Shown here piece by piece: positions 7,877-15,505 of a stretch of 64,000 nt of DNA. Made by a program: the position numbers and the translations under genes. Position 1 is the stretch's first letter, and every line of letters starts with the position of its first letter. The notes below the pieces were generated by a model. It saw only the letters and a program-made list of their open reading frames with translations. It did not search any database and had not been told where the DNA came from. Source of the stretch: Siccirubricoccus phaeus (GTDB taxonomy: Bacteria > Pseudomonadota > Alphaproteobacteria > Acetobacterales > Acetobacteraceae); assembly GCF_008360935.1 (NCBI RefSeq), contig NZ_SRXO01000016.1:83550-147549 (forward strand). Direction: 5' to 3'.

Positions 7877-8491
7877 ATGTCCGCTTCCCTCTCCCCGCCC
7901 TCCGCCGCGCATCGCCCGATGACCGAGGCGGAATTCTTTGCCTGGCTCGCCCGGCAGGAGCGGCGGCATGAGCTGGTGGACGGGCGGCCCAGGGCGATGG
8001 TAGGGGCCACGCTGCGGCACAACCGCATCATCGGCAACCTCTCGGCGGCGTTGCGGTCCAGGCCGCGGGGCGGAGCCTGCCAGCCCTACACGATGGATGT
8101 CGCGGTGCGCATCCCCAACCGCAACATCCGCTATCCGGATGCGGTGGTGGATTGCGGCCCCTATGCGGACAATGCCCGGGCGGCGGCCGAACCCATGCTG
8201 GTGGCCGAGGTGCTCTCCCCCTCGACCATGGATTTCGACCAGACGGAGAAGCTGGAGGAATACCGTTCCGTCCCCGGCCTTCGCCACATCCTGATGATCG
8301 ACACCGACCAGCCCCGGCTGCGCCTGCACAGCCGGGGCGAGGACGGGCATTGGGCGTCCGAGCCCTTTGCCGGGCTGGCGGCACTGGTCGCGATCCCGGC
8401 GCTGGGCATCGAGCTGCCCCTGGTCGAGCTGTATGAGGGCCTGACCTTCCAGCCCCTGCCCCGCCTGGTCACGCCCGGCGCGCCGGAATAG
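7877..8491 (+). CDS. Uma2-family protein (DUF820, restriction-endonuclease-like fold)
   Basis: 204 aa. Matches the Uma2 pattern: MTEAEFFAWLARQE near the N-terminus, HELVDGRPRAM, RYPDAVV with Asp88, VAEVLSPST with Glu111 and a conserved Lys125 (DQTEKLEEY); Asp/Glu/Lys form the PD-(D/E)XK-like active site of the family. Biological function of Uma2 proteins is not established. Start ATG 7877 preferred; GTG 7856 and ATG 7859 are in frame upstream, but a TATATT hexamer at 7863-7868 could be a -10 element, which would make the transcript almost leaderless and rule out the longer forms. Stands alone, divergent from efp. Confidence 0.8.
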   Translation: MSASLSPPSAAHRPMTEAEFFAWLARQERRHELVDGRPRAMVGATLRHNRIIGNLSAALRSRPRGGACQPYTMDVAVRIPNRNIRYPDAVVDCGPYADNARAAAEPMLVAEVLSPSTMDFDQTEKLEEYRSVPGLRHILMIDTDQPRLRLHSRGEDGHWASEPFAGLAALVAIPALGIELPLVELYEGLTFQPLPRLVTPGAPE

Positions 8492-8524
8492 CTGTTGCGC
8501 CAGCGGCGGCCGGCGCTGGCTGGT

Positions 8525-8625
8525 GCCCTGACGCGGCTTTGCCGCGGCAGGCTGTGCGATGCCTGGGGAATGCAGCGCTTCCAGGGTCCCGCGGCGCCGC
8601 GCAGCGGGGTCATGGGAAATCTAGC
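8525..8625. repeat. Composite intergenic repeat (efp type), copy B
   Basis: Second copy of the composite element seen at 7064-7170 and 54889-55001: CGCGGCTTTGCCGCGGCAGGCT hairpin region, GCAGCGCTTCCAGGGTCCC, then GCCGCGCAGCGG and CATGGGAAATCTAGC. It is followed at 8632-8672 by an imperfect palindrome (CCGCGAAGTTCGC...GCGAACGCAGCGG) related to the one at 1131-1165. Lies downstream of the Uma2 gene. Confidence 0.6.
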
Positions 8626-8680
8626 ATCCTGCCCGCGAAGTTCGCTGGATTTCCGGCGAACGCAGCGGACAAGCGGGACA

Positions 8681-8724
8681 CTAGAGCGGTTTCACGCTGA
8701 CTGTGCAGCGCGAAACCGCTCTAG
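8681..8724. repeat. Perfect-armed palindrome
   Basis: A 44-bp inverted repeat. Outer arms CTAGAGCGGTTT and AAACCGCTCTAG pair perfectly; an inner CGCTG/CAGCG pair extends the stem. This type of TAGAGC...GCTCTA palindrome recurs at 8735-8785 and 20185-20233 with different interiors. Confidence 0.7.
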
Positions 8725-8734
8725 CTTATGATTG

Positions 8735-8785
8735 TAGAGCAGATTCACGCCTCCGGGCGATGCCGCCCTCCGGCGATCTGCTCTA
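8735..8785. repeat. Palindrome related to the 69-bp tandem repeat; supplies the toxin stop codon
   Basis: Arms TAGAGCAGAT and ATCTGCTCTA are perfectly complementary. Between them is a core TCACGCCTCCGGG...CGCCCTCCGGCG that recurs in all five units of the tandem repeat at 26405-26741, where the arms are instead CATCCG(A/C)/CGGATG. The TAG stop codon of the PIN-domain toxin (8783-8785, minus strand) lies in the right arm. Confidence 0.7.
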
Positions 8786-9220
8786 GCATTCCACCACCCG
8801 CACATGTCCGGCCGCGCCATAGGCCAGGATGGCGCGGTCCCGCGTCACCACCGGCAGGCCGCGGTCCCGGGCGGTGGCGATGATCAGCCTATCGCCCGGA
8901 TCGCCATGCACCTCTCCCGGCAGGAAGGAGGCGCCGATGGCGATGCCCGGCGTCAGCGGTGCCGGGCGGAGCCCGGGCGCCGCCATCAGCCTGGCGAACC
9001 AGGTCTGCGGATCGGGCAGGAAGTCGATGGCCGGGCGGTTGGACCGGGGGCGAGCCAGCATCCCCACCTCCCAGGCCGAGACCGGGGAGACGAAGATGCC
9101 CTCCCCCGCCCCGGCCGCCAGGATGGCCTGCAGCGCCGCCGGGGCCAGCCTGTCGCCATTCGCCAGCCAGATCGCCGCGCAGGTGTCGAGCAGGAGGCCC
9201 CGGGGAGCGCCCTCGCTCAC
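8783..9220 (-). CDS. PIN-domain toxin (VapC-like)
   Basis: 145-aa PIN-domain protein, probably the RNase toxin of a type II toxin-antitoxin pair. Acidic residues of the active site are visible: Asp12 (LLLDTCAAIW), Glu51 (SAWEVGML), Asp110 (DRLIIATA) and Asp128 (VVTRDRAIL). GTG 9220 is the start because it overlaps the antitoxin stop as GTGA, giving a normal PIN N-terminus (LLLDT) within 12 residues; longer readings run through the antitoxin gene. GGAGG lies about 13 nt upstream. Its stop codon lies inside a dispersed palindrome, suggesting the original 3' end may have been altered by repeat insertion. Confidence 0.85.
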   Translation of the reverse strand: MSEGAPRGLLLDTCAAIWLANGDRLAPAALQAILAAGAGEGIFVSPVSAWEVGMLARPRSNRPAIDFLPDPQTWFARLMAAPGLRPAPLTPGIAIGASFLPGEVHGDPGDRLIIATARDRGLPVVTRDRAILAYGAAGHVRVVEC

Positions 9221-9498
9221 CCGTGCAGCCGGCCCTCCTCGGCGAGGAAGGGCGCCTCGCCCTCCGAGGCCGGGGCGGTCAGGTCCAGCCCGGGCGGGAT
9301 CACCGCCATGCCGCGCAGGCAGCCATGCAGCCCGGCCAGGGCCTCCGCCGGGGCGGGCGGCGGGACCAGCAGGGCGACGACCTTGCCGCGCTTGGTGATC
9401 TCCAGCCGATCCCATTCCCCGGCCGCGGTGCGGTCCAGCAGCTCCAGGCAGGTAGCCTTGAACTCGGCGGCGGCGATGATGGGGGCGTCGGCGGTCAT
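9217..9498 (-). CDS. Phd/YefM-family antitoxin
   Basis: 93-aa partner of the PIN toxin. N-terminal IIAAAEFKATCLELLDRTAAGEW followed by LEITKRGKVVALLVP is the Phd/YefM DNA-binding domain pattern; the remaining 40 residues would wrap the toxin. Start ATG 9498 overlaps the TGA of epmB (ATGA), and its own stop overlaps the toxin GTG, so three genes are translationally chained. A Phd-type antitoxin usually autorepresses its own promoter; since the ATG is inside the epmB end, any private promoter would have to lie within epmB. Confidence 0.85.
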   Translation of the reverse strand: MTADAPIIAAAEFKATCLELLDRTAAGEWDRLEITKRGKVVALLVPPPAPAEALAGLHGCLRGMAVIPPGLDLTAPASEGEAPFLAEEGRLHG

Positions 9499-10601
9499 CG
9501 GAGCCTTTCCATGGTCATCTGGGATGACCATATGGCGTCGCCCGTCCCGGAGTCCAGGAGAATGGGCACTTTCCCCCCGCCCCCCGGCGTCTCCCGCACA
9601 TAGGTCGGCCAGGCCAGCCCGGTCACCCGCCCACGCAGCCGCCGCAGCAGCGCCAGCCCCTCCGCCTCCGGCACATGGAAGCGGGCCGTCCCCGGCGCCG
9701 GGTCCAGCTGGTGCAGGTAATAGGGTTTTACTCGTGCCCGCAGCATGGCCCGGAACAGCCCTTCCAGCGCCGCCTCGCTGTCATTCACCCCGCGCAGCAG
9801 CACGCTCTGCCCCAGCAGCACCGCCCCCGCGCCATGCAGCCGCCGCAGCGCCGCCTGGGCCGCCGGGGCGAATTCCCGCGCATGGTTGGCATGGACGCAG
9901 AGATAGAGCGGCGCCTCCACCGCCAGCGCCTCGGCCAGCGCCGCCGTCACCAGCCGGGGCGCCGCCACCGGCACCCGGCTGTGGATGCGCAGGATCTCGA
10001 TATGCGGGATCGCCGCCAGCCGCCGCAGCACCTCCCCCAGCCGCCGGGGCGAGAGCATCAGCGGGTCGCCGCCGGTCAGCACCACCTCCCGCACCTGCGG
10101 CGTCGCGGCGAACCAGGCGAGCGCCGCCTCCAGCTCCGCCTCGCTCAGCAGCCCGCCATCCGGCCCCACCGCCTCCCGCCGGAAGCAGAAGCGGCAATAG
10201 ACCGGGCAGGCCAGCAGCGGCTTCAGCAGCGCCCGGTCCGGGTAGCGATGCACCACCCCCTTCACCGGGGTGAAGGGCGCATCCGCCGTCGGGTCTTCCA
10301 GCTCATGCGGGGCGGTGATCAGCTCCGCCGGGTCGGGGAGGTATTGCCGGGCGATCGGGTCCGCCGGGTCGGCGGGGTCCATCAGCCTCGCCATCTCCGG
10401 CGTCACGGCGATGGCGTAGCGTTCCGCCACCGCCGCCACCCCAGCCCGCGCCGCCTCCGGCAGCAGCCCGGCCGCGATCAGCTCCCCGGCGCTGCGGAGG
10501 GTGCGGGCCGGCCGGCGCCCGCCCGCTGCCGTCAGGGCGGAAGCCGCCCGGGCAAGGTCCGGCGCGTCCTGGGCTGGGCGGGAGGGGAGGCCATCGGGCA
10601 T
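9495..10601 (-). CDS. epmB: EF-P beta-lysylation protein EpmB (lysine 2,3-aminomutase-like radical SAM enzyme)
   Basis: 368 aa. Radical-SAM cluster motif CPVYCRFCFRRE with Cys132, Cys136, Cys139 is followed by the LTGGDPLML SAM-binding stretch. The length is close to EpmB (about 340 aa) and shorter than true KamA. EpmB converts alpha-lysine to (R)-beta-lysine used by EpmA for EF-P Lys34. Context supports this over catabolic lysine 2,3-aminomutase: epmA is divergent 37 bp away and efp is 1.8 kb distant. Its TGA overlaps the antitoxin ATG, so the toxin-antitoxin genes are downstream members of its operon. Confidence 0.92.
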   Translation of the reverse strand: MPDGLPSRPAQDAPDLARAASALTAAGGRRPARTLRSAGELIAAGLLPEAARAGVAAVAERYAIAVTPEMARLMDPADPADPIARQYLPDPAELITAPHELEDPTADAPFTPVKGVVHRYPDRALLKPLLACPVYCRFCFRREAVGPDGGLLSEAELEAALAWFAATPQVREVVLTGGDPLMLSPRRLGEVLRRLAAIPHIEILRIHSRVPVAAPRLVTAALAEALAVEAPLYLCVHANHAREFAPAAQAALRRLHGAGAVLLGQSVLLRGVNDSEAALEGLFRAMLRARVKPYYLHQLDPAPGTARFHVPEAEGLALLRRLRGRVTGLAWPTYVRETPGGGGKVPILLDSGTGDAIWSSQMTMERLR

Positions 10602-10638
10602 GGTCCCGGGCAGCTAGTCCCTCAGGTCCCCCGACGCA

Positions 10639-11679
10639 ATGCCCGCATCCCCACCCCTCTCCCCACCCTGGCATCCGGAACGCCTCGCTGCCCGGCTGCC
10701 TTTCCTCCACCGCCGGGCGGCGCTGACCGCCGCCACCCGCGCCTTCTTCGCCGCCCGGGGCTTCACCGAGGTGGAGACCCCCTGCCTCGTCCCCGTGCCG
10801 GGGATGGAGGTGCATCTGCATGCCTTCCGCAGCGAATACGTGCCCCATCTCGGCCAGGGGGAAAGGCGGGTCCTCTGGCTCCGCACCTCGCCCGAACTTG
10901 CCCTGAAGCGGTTGCTGGTGGCAGGGGCCGGGCCGATCTTCGAACTCGCCCGGGTCTGGCGGAACGGCGAGGCGAGCCCGCGCCACGCCCCGGAATTCAC
11001 CATGCTGGAATGGTATGCCCCCGGCCTCGGCCTCGCCGGCCTGATGGACCAGGTGGAGGCCTATCTCCGCGCCGTCGCCCCGCCCCTGGTCAGCCATGCA
11101 GGCGTGGCATGCGACCTGACCCTGCCCTTCGAGCGGCTGACCATGCAGGCGGCCTTCGCCCGCTGGTGCGGCGGCCTCGACATCCTCGCCACCGAGGGCG
11201 ATGCGGCGAAGCTGCGCGCGGCGGCCGCCGCCATCGGCGTGACGCCGCGGGAGGATGAGGGCTGGGAGGACCTCTTCTTCCGCCTGCTGCTGGAACGCAT
11301 CGAGCCGCAGCTCGGCCGCGGCCGCGCCACTTTCCTCACCCATTGGCCGACGCCCCAGGCGGCGCTGGCCCGGCGCGACCCCGCCGACCCCCGCGCCGCG
11401 CTGCGCTTCGAGCTCTTCGTCGCCGGGATCGAGCTGGCCAACGCCTTCGACGAGCTGACCGACCCGGTGGAGCAGCGCGCCCGCTTCACCGCCGATGTGG
11501 CGGAACGCCGCGCCCGCTACGGGAGCGAAGGCTGGGAGGTGGACGAGGATTTCCTCGCCGCGCTGGAACACGGCATGCCGGCGGGCAGCGGCATCGCCCT
11601 GGGCTTCGACCGGCTCGCGATGCTCGCCAGCGGGGCCCGGCGGATCGAGGACGTGCTCTGGCTGCCGGCGCTGCCGTGA
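10639..11679 (+). CDS. epmA: EF-P lysine lysyltransferase EpmA (GenX/PoxA)
   Basis: 346-aa class II aminoacyl-tRNA-synthetase paralogue resembling the catalytic core of LysRS without the anticodon domain. Visible are motif 2 region FELARVWRNGEASPRHAPEFTMLEWY (quoted as landmarks RVWRNGE and PEFTMLEWY) and motif 3 GIALGFDRLAML near the end. It ligates beta-lysine to EF-P Lys34. Only 37 bp separate its ATG from that of divergent epmB, so both promoters must overlap in or reach into the coding ends. The start MPASPPLSPP leaves about ten Pro-rich residues before the family sequence WHPERLAARLPFL. Confidence 0.93.
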   Translation: MPASPPLSPPWHPERLAARLPFLHRRAALTAATRAFFAARGFTEVETPCLVPVPGMEVHLHAFRSEYVPHLGQGERRVLWLRTSPELALKRLLVAGAGPIFELARVWRNGEASPRHAPEFTMLEWYAPGLGLAGLMDQVEAYLRAVAPPLVSHAGVACDLTLPFERLTMQAAFARWCGGLDILATEGDAAKLRAAAAAIGVTPREDEGWEDLFFRLLLERIEPQLGRGRATFLTHWPTPQAALARRDPADPRAALRFELFVAGIELANAFDELTDPVEQRARFTADVAERRARYGSEGWEVDEDFLAALEHGMPAGSGIALGFDRLAMLASGARRIEDVLWLPALP

Positions 11680-11733
11680 CCGGCCCCGGCTGCACGGGCC
11701 TCAGCCGGTCTCCGGGGCGCCGCCGCCCGTGGC

Positions 11734-12177
11734 CTATTTCCGGTTGGGACTCACCCCGAAGGAGGTCTGCCCCGGCGGCCCGCCGCGATTGCCGCTGACG
11801 GAGCCGGACTGCCCATGCTGCCGCTTGCCCTTCGGCCCGCCATGGGCATGCGCCCGGCTGCCATGCGGCGCGTCGTCCTCCGGCCGGCCGAAGGCGGGAC
11901 CGGCATCGGGGTCGGAGGCGAGGCGGCCAGCCACCTCGGCCTCCCCCAGCATCGCCGCCGGGGCCTGGAGGGCGGGCAGGGAAAGCCGCACCAGCCCGCC
12001 TTCCAGCCCCGCCACGGTGGAGCGGGGCAGCCAGCGATGCTCCCCCGCCTCGCCGCGCATCAGCTTGAGATATTCGCCCTCCACCCGGTCCACCATGCCG
12101 ACCGGGCGGCCATCGCTGCCGACCACTGGCGCGTGATCCGGAATCTCGCCGCGTTCCAGGCGTTGCGCGTTGGCCAT
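11734..12177 (-). CDS. DUF2171 / PRC-barrel-like protein with hydrophilic tail
   Basis: 147 aa. N-terminal half (HAPVVGSDGRPVGMVDRVEG, then YLKLMR and HRWLPRSTVA) matches the DUF2171 beta-barrel pattern related to PRC-barrel domains. The C-terminal ~60 residues are Gly/His/Lys-rich, low complexity and probably disordered. AGGAGGAAGCC directly upstream of ATG 12177 is a strong Shine-Dalgarno. Function unknown; such proteins are often abundant stress-related small proteins, but nothing here proves it. Converges with epmA. Confidence 0.75.
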   Translation of the reverse strand: MANAQRLERGEIPDHAPVVGSDGRPVGMVDRVEGEYLKLMRGEAGEHRWLPRSTVAGLEGGLVRLSLPALQAPAAMLGEAEVAGRLASDPDAGPAFGRPEDDAPHGSRAHAHGGPKGKRQHGQSGSVSGNRGGPPGQTSFGVSPNRK

Positions 12178-12627
12178 GGCTTCCTCCTGCCGGTGGGCGG
12201 GAGAACGGCAGGGCAGGGCCGGGGTTCAGCGGCCTGCTGCGGCCTTCCGCAACCGTGCCGGCTTTCCGGCCGCGGCGCGGGGGCTCGGCGGGGCGGCCGG
12301 CGGCCTGCGGCAGCCGCGGCAAGGCGTTGCGGCCGGGCTGCGTAGGGCAGCCTTCCGCCGCGGCGGGACGACCGGCGTGCAGCAACCATCGGCAAGGGTG
12401 CGGCGCCCGTAACGGCGGCGGCAGCCTTCGGCCAGGGCGCGACGGCCGTCGCGGCATGCGGCAACCTTCCGCCGGGCCAGGCGGCCGGGCATGCGGCCGC
12501 CGCCGGGCAGGCAGGCGAAATCCCGCGATGCCCCCTACACCCCCCCCGCCCGCCGCCCATCCGGGGCGGGCAGTGCCCCGCCGCAACCGCCCCGCCGCCC
12601 TGCCGTTGCCGCCGGATGCAAGGCCCC
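12178..12627. other. 450-bp divergent intergenic region with short degenerate repeats
   Basis: No convincing gene. Four loose copies of a motif close to GC(A/G)(A/G)CCTTCCGCC occur near 12239, 12346, 12424 and 12464, each beside CGGC-rich palindromic sequence. Reading frames through it are Pro/Arg/Gly-rich shadows. Promoters for both flanking genes should be here but no clear -35/-10 pair was found. Confidence 0.4.
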
Positions 12628-13200
12628 ATGGAAGCCATCCTGCTCTGGTTCATCCTGCCGCTCTGGCTGGCGGCGGGGGTGGCGGATTGGCTCTGCCACC
12701 GCGCGACCCACATCGCCACCACCACCGGCGCGAAGGAATCGCTGATGCATATCGCCATGCTGGGGATCGCCGGCGTGCCGGTGGTGGCGGGGCTGTTCCT
12801 GCAGGTGAACGCCCTGCTCATCGCCGTCATGCTGCTTGCCTTCCTGGCGCATGAGGCGGTGGCGCTGTGGGATGTCAGCTACGCCACGCCGCGGCGGGAG
12901 GTGAATTTCATCGAGCAGCATGTGCACAGCTTCCTCGAGCTGGTGCCGCTGATGGCGATCATCGCCGTCGTCACCCTGCACTGGGACCAGGCGCTGGCGC
13001 TGTTCGGCCTGGGCGAGGCGCGCGCCGACTGGACGCTGCGGTGGAAGGAGCCGCCGCTGCCGACGCTCTATGTCGGCGGCATCCTGCTCTCGATCCTGCT
13101 GCTGGAGCTGCTGCCCTATGCGGAGGAGCTGTGGCGCTGCTGGCGGGCCGGCAACGGCTTCCTGCACCCGGCGCCGCGGCGGCGGCCGCGGCCCGAATGA
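12628..13200 (+). CDS. Histidine-rich integral membrane protein of unknown function
   Basis: 190 aa with about five hydrophobic segments (residues ~3-22, 38-55, 58-76, ~103-123 and ~150-168). Conserved-looking charged motifs lie between helices: DWLCHRATHI, AHEAVALWDVSYA and IEQHVHSFLE, giving several His/Glu/Asp residues that could ligate metal or haem. I recognise no named family. Start ATG 12628 has CAAGG about 8 nt upstream; ATG 12616 four codons earlier is possible. Basic Arg/Pro tail. Divergent from the DUF2171 gene. Confidence 0.75.
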   Translation: MEAILLWFILPLWLAAGVADWLCHRATHIATTTGAKESLMHIAMLGIAGVPVVAGLFLQVNALLIAVMLLAFLAHEAVALWDVSYATPRREVNFIEQHVHSFLELVPLMAIIAVVTLHWDQALALFGLGEARADWTLRWKEPPLPTLYVGGILLSILLLELLPYAEELWRCWRAGNGFLHPAPRRRPRPE

Positions 13201-13215
13201 CCGCCGGCGCGGCGG

Positions 13216-13641
13216 TCAGCCGGCCCCGGGCCCGGCCAGGGCCTGGGAGAAGCGCAGCAGATAGCCGTCCGGATCCTGCACCAGGAATTGCCGCACCGTG
13301 ACCGCGCCCTCGCCGACGCGGTAGCGCTTCACCTCCGGCGGCATGAAGAGCGGGTGGCCGGCCGCGGCCAGAGCGGCGAGAATCGGGTCGAGGTCATCGA
13401 CCGCGATCTCGAAATTCACATGCCGGCCGAAGGGCGGCGTGGTGGGCGCCACTGCCCAGCGATGCGGCCTCTCCTTCGGCAGCTCGTCCAGCATGAGGCG
13501 GGAACCGTCGCGCTCCAGGCAGGCGAAGCCGTCCTCCGGCCGGTCAAACAGCACGCGGAAGCCGCAGGCGCCGCACCAGAAGGCCAGGCTGCAGGCGAGT
13601 TCCGTCACCATCAGCTCCGGCACCAGGGCGGGGTGCCTCAT
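13216..13641 (-). CDS. VOC-family protein (glyoxalase/bleomycin-resistance-like)
   Basis: 141 aa with the paired beta-alpha-beta-beta-beta layout of the vicinal oxygen chelate fold: [26 protein letters not shown], a central [18 protein letters not shown], and the closing [15 protein letters not shown] (fragments shown as landmarks: [33 protein letters not shown]). Resembles bleomycin-resistance-type members, but substrate cannot be assigned. Start ATG 13641 overlaps the thiE stop (ATGA), so it is the second gene of a thiE operon. Confidence 0.85.
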   Translation of the reverse strand: MRHPALVPELMVTELACSLAFWCGACGFRVLFDRPEDGFACLERDGSRLMLDELPKERPHRWAVAPTTPPFGRHVNFEIAVDDLDPILAALAAAGHPLFMPPEVKRYRVGEGAVTVRQFLVQDPDGYLLRFSQALAGPGAG

Positions 13642-14264
13642 GCCGCGGCGATCGCGGCGTTCATGGCGCGCACGCCGGCCGCCGGCCCTTCCGGGTGGTT
13701 CCAGACAGCGCCGACCACCGCCAGGAAATCCGCGCCGGCGCGGACCAGCGGGGCGCAATTCTGCGCGGTGATGCCGCCGATCGCGACCGAGGGGATCTCG
13801 AACATCTCGCTCCACCATTCGAGGATTTCGGGCATGGCGCGGTGCTGCGTCTCCTTCGTGCCGGTGGGGAAGAAGGCGCCGAAGGCGACGTAATCCGCGC
13901 CGAGCTCGCCCGCCACCATCGCCAGGTGCCGGCTGGCATGGCAGGTGATGCCGAGGATCTTCCCCTCCAGCAGCCTGCGCGCCGCCGCGTGGTCGCCATC
14001 CTCCTGCCCCAGATGCGCGCCGTCGCAGCCGAGCTCGGCGGCCAGGGTGGCATTGTCGTTCAGCAGGAAGGCGACCTCCCGCGCCTGGGCGATGGGCATC
14101 AGCGCTTCGGTCGCCCGCCGGATCTCGTCCGGCGCCGCGTCCTTCAGCCGGAGCTGCAGGCAGGCGACGTCGCCGGCATCCAGCGCCGCCGCCAGCAGCT
14201 CCGCGAAGCCAGGCGGCAGCACCGGTGGCGTGATGAGGTAGAGTCGGCAGCGATCCTCGGTCAT
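13638..14264 (-). CDS. thiE: Thiamine-phosphate synthase
   Basis: 208-aa TIM-barrel enzyme joining HMP-pyrophosphate and thiazole phosphate to thiamine phosphate. Landmarks: LYLITPP at the N-terminus, [47 protein letters not shown] and the phosphate-binding AIGGITAQN. The ATG at 14264 ([13 protein letters not shown]) is preferred to an upstream ATG because the latter adds a Pro-rich leader. No THI-box riboswitch was recognised upstream. Overlaps the VOC gene by four bases. Confidence 0.93.
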   Translation of the reverse strand: MTEDRCRLYLITPPVLPPGFAELLAAALDAGDVACLQLRLKDAAPDEIRRATEALMPIAQAREVAFLLNDNATLAAELGCDGAHLGQEDGDHAAARRLLEGKILGITCHASRHLAMVAGELGADYVAFGAFFPTGTKETQHRAMPEILEWWSEMFEIPSVAIGGITAQNCAPLVRAGADFLAVVGAVWNHPEGPAAGVRAMNAAIAAA

Positions 14265-14387
14265 GGCGTGGTCTGTGGCCGGTTTGCCGGGCGATGGGAA
14301 GGGCAGGCTCAAGGGTTCAGACGGGGGTGGGCGCACCGTGTCCAGCCGGCCCTTGGCGGGCGGAGTTTGCGAGGGCCGGCGCCTCTC

Positions 14388-15029
14388 TCAGGTTGCGCGG
14401 CTCTCGGCCACTTCCCGCATCGCCTCCGCCACCGCCCTGTCCCTTCCGTCCTCGCTGCCCGCCAGCCCGGCGATGGCGCCGTCGCGATCCGCCGCGCTGC
14501 GGTTCTGGCTCAGCTTCCGCTTCCCCGTCAGCCGCTCGATCCGCAGCTCGAACCCCACGATCCCCTTGAGCTGCGCCGCGACGAATTCCGCCGGCGCATC
14601 CGCCACCGCCCAGGGGGCCGGCTGCGCCGCCTCCTTCTCCCGCGTCAGCGCGCTGACGATGCCGAGCAGCCGCGTTGCGTCCTCGATGAGCTCGACCGTC
14701 CCCTCGGCATGCACCGCCTCGTAATTCCAGGTCGGCACCACCCTGTGGGTCTCGGCCTTGGAGGGGTACCAATTGGGCGAGACATAACCCTCGGCCCCGC
14801 GGAACACCGCGACCGCCCGCCCCGCCTCCCGCAGCGCCCGCCAATGCGGGTTGGCGCGCGCCAGGTGGCCGATCAGCACGCCGCGCCCTGCATCCAGCGT
14901 CAGCGGCAGGTGGGTGACGTCCGGCACGCCGCCGGCGCCGTTCGAGACCAGCAGCGCCAGCCGGGCCTCGCGGATCAGGGCGTGCAGGATCTCCGGGCGG
15001 TCCTCCCGGAAGGCGGGCGGGGTGTACAT
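14388..15029 (-). CDS. PaiB-family FMN-binding protein (negative transcriptional regulator type)
   Basis: 213 aa. MYTPPAFRED at the start, then GVPDVTHLPLTLD, LIGHLARANPHWRAL, GYVSPNWYPSK and VPTWNYEAVHAEG are the conserved signatures of the PaiB / FMN-binding split-barrel family. The family was named from Bacillus PaiB, implicated in repression of sporulation and protease genes; here the role is unknown and a flavin-dependent oxidoreductase function is equally possible. Length is normal. Confidence 0.88.
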   Translation of the reverse strand: MYTPPAFREDRPEILHALIREARLALLVSNGAGGVPDVTHLPLTLDAGRGVLIGHLARANPHWRALREAGRAVAVFRGAEGYVSPNWYPSKAETHRVVPTWNYEAVHAEGTVELIEDATRLLGIVSALTREKEAAQPAPWAVADAPAEFVAAQLKGIVGFELRIERLTGKRKLSQNRSAADRDGAIAGLAGSEDGRDRAVAEAMREVAESRAT

Positions 15030-15061
15030 GCCGCCAGCCTGCCGCAGCCGGGGCCGGAATG

Positions 15062-15256
15062 CTACCGGCGCCGGGAGGGTTGCGGCTTCTCGATCCGGCC
15101 GGCGGCGGTCTCCGTCGCTTCCCGCTCGCCATGCGGGCGGCCCTTGGGCTCGGCCTCGCCGGCTGCCTTGCCGTTGCCGTCGCGGTGCTCCGGGTCCGGG
15201 GTCTTCTCCTCGGGCTTCCAGCGGGTGTCGTTACCGCGCTTCGGGTCGTTGGCCAT
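15062..15256 (-). CDS. Small hydrophilic protein, unknown
   Basis: 64 aa, beginning MANDPKRGNDTRWKPEEKTPD and ending PQPSRRR; very rich in Lys/Arg/Glu/Gly and lacking hydrophobic core, so probably disordered. A strong Shine-Dalgarno (GAAGGAG, 9 nt before ATG 15256) supports translation. No recognised family; composition resembles small stress-type hydrophilic proteins. Lies upstream of and co-directional with paiB, and is divergent from mscS. Confidence 0.55.
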   Translation of the reverse strand: MANDPKRGNDTRWKPEEKTPDPEHRDGNGKAAGEAEPKGRPHGEREATETAAGRIEKPQPSRRR

Positions 15257-15505
15257 GGCGCGCGCTCCTTCGGTTTGCCGGCGGAACGCCGGGGGCGGCG
15301 CGGGGTTGCGCGCGTTGTCCGGGGGCCTGCCGGCGCCGGGGGTCCCGGGCCGGGCCGGCGGAGACGTTCCGTGCCGGCCGCGCCCGGCGGAGGAGCCGGG
15401 GCCGGCGGCCCCGTTTCCGCCGCCTGCCCTGCCGGCCGGCAAGGTCGCCGCGCCGGCCGCCACCCTGGGCCGGCCGGCCCCTCGCAACTGCGCAAGGACG
15501 TGCCC

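Noticed and set aside
9221..9415. Longer N-terminus for the PIN toxin
   Set aside because: The extension overlaps the antitoxin gene in another frame; the GTGA overlap gives a normal PIN start.
14265..14387. THI-box riboswitch upstream of thiE
   Set aside because: No THI-box conserved core was recognised in the bases upstream of ATG 14264.
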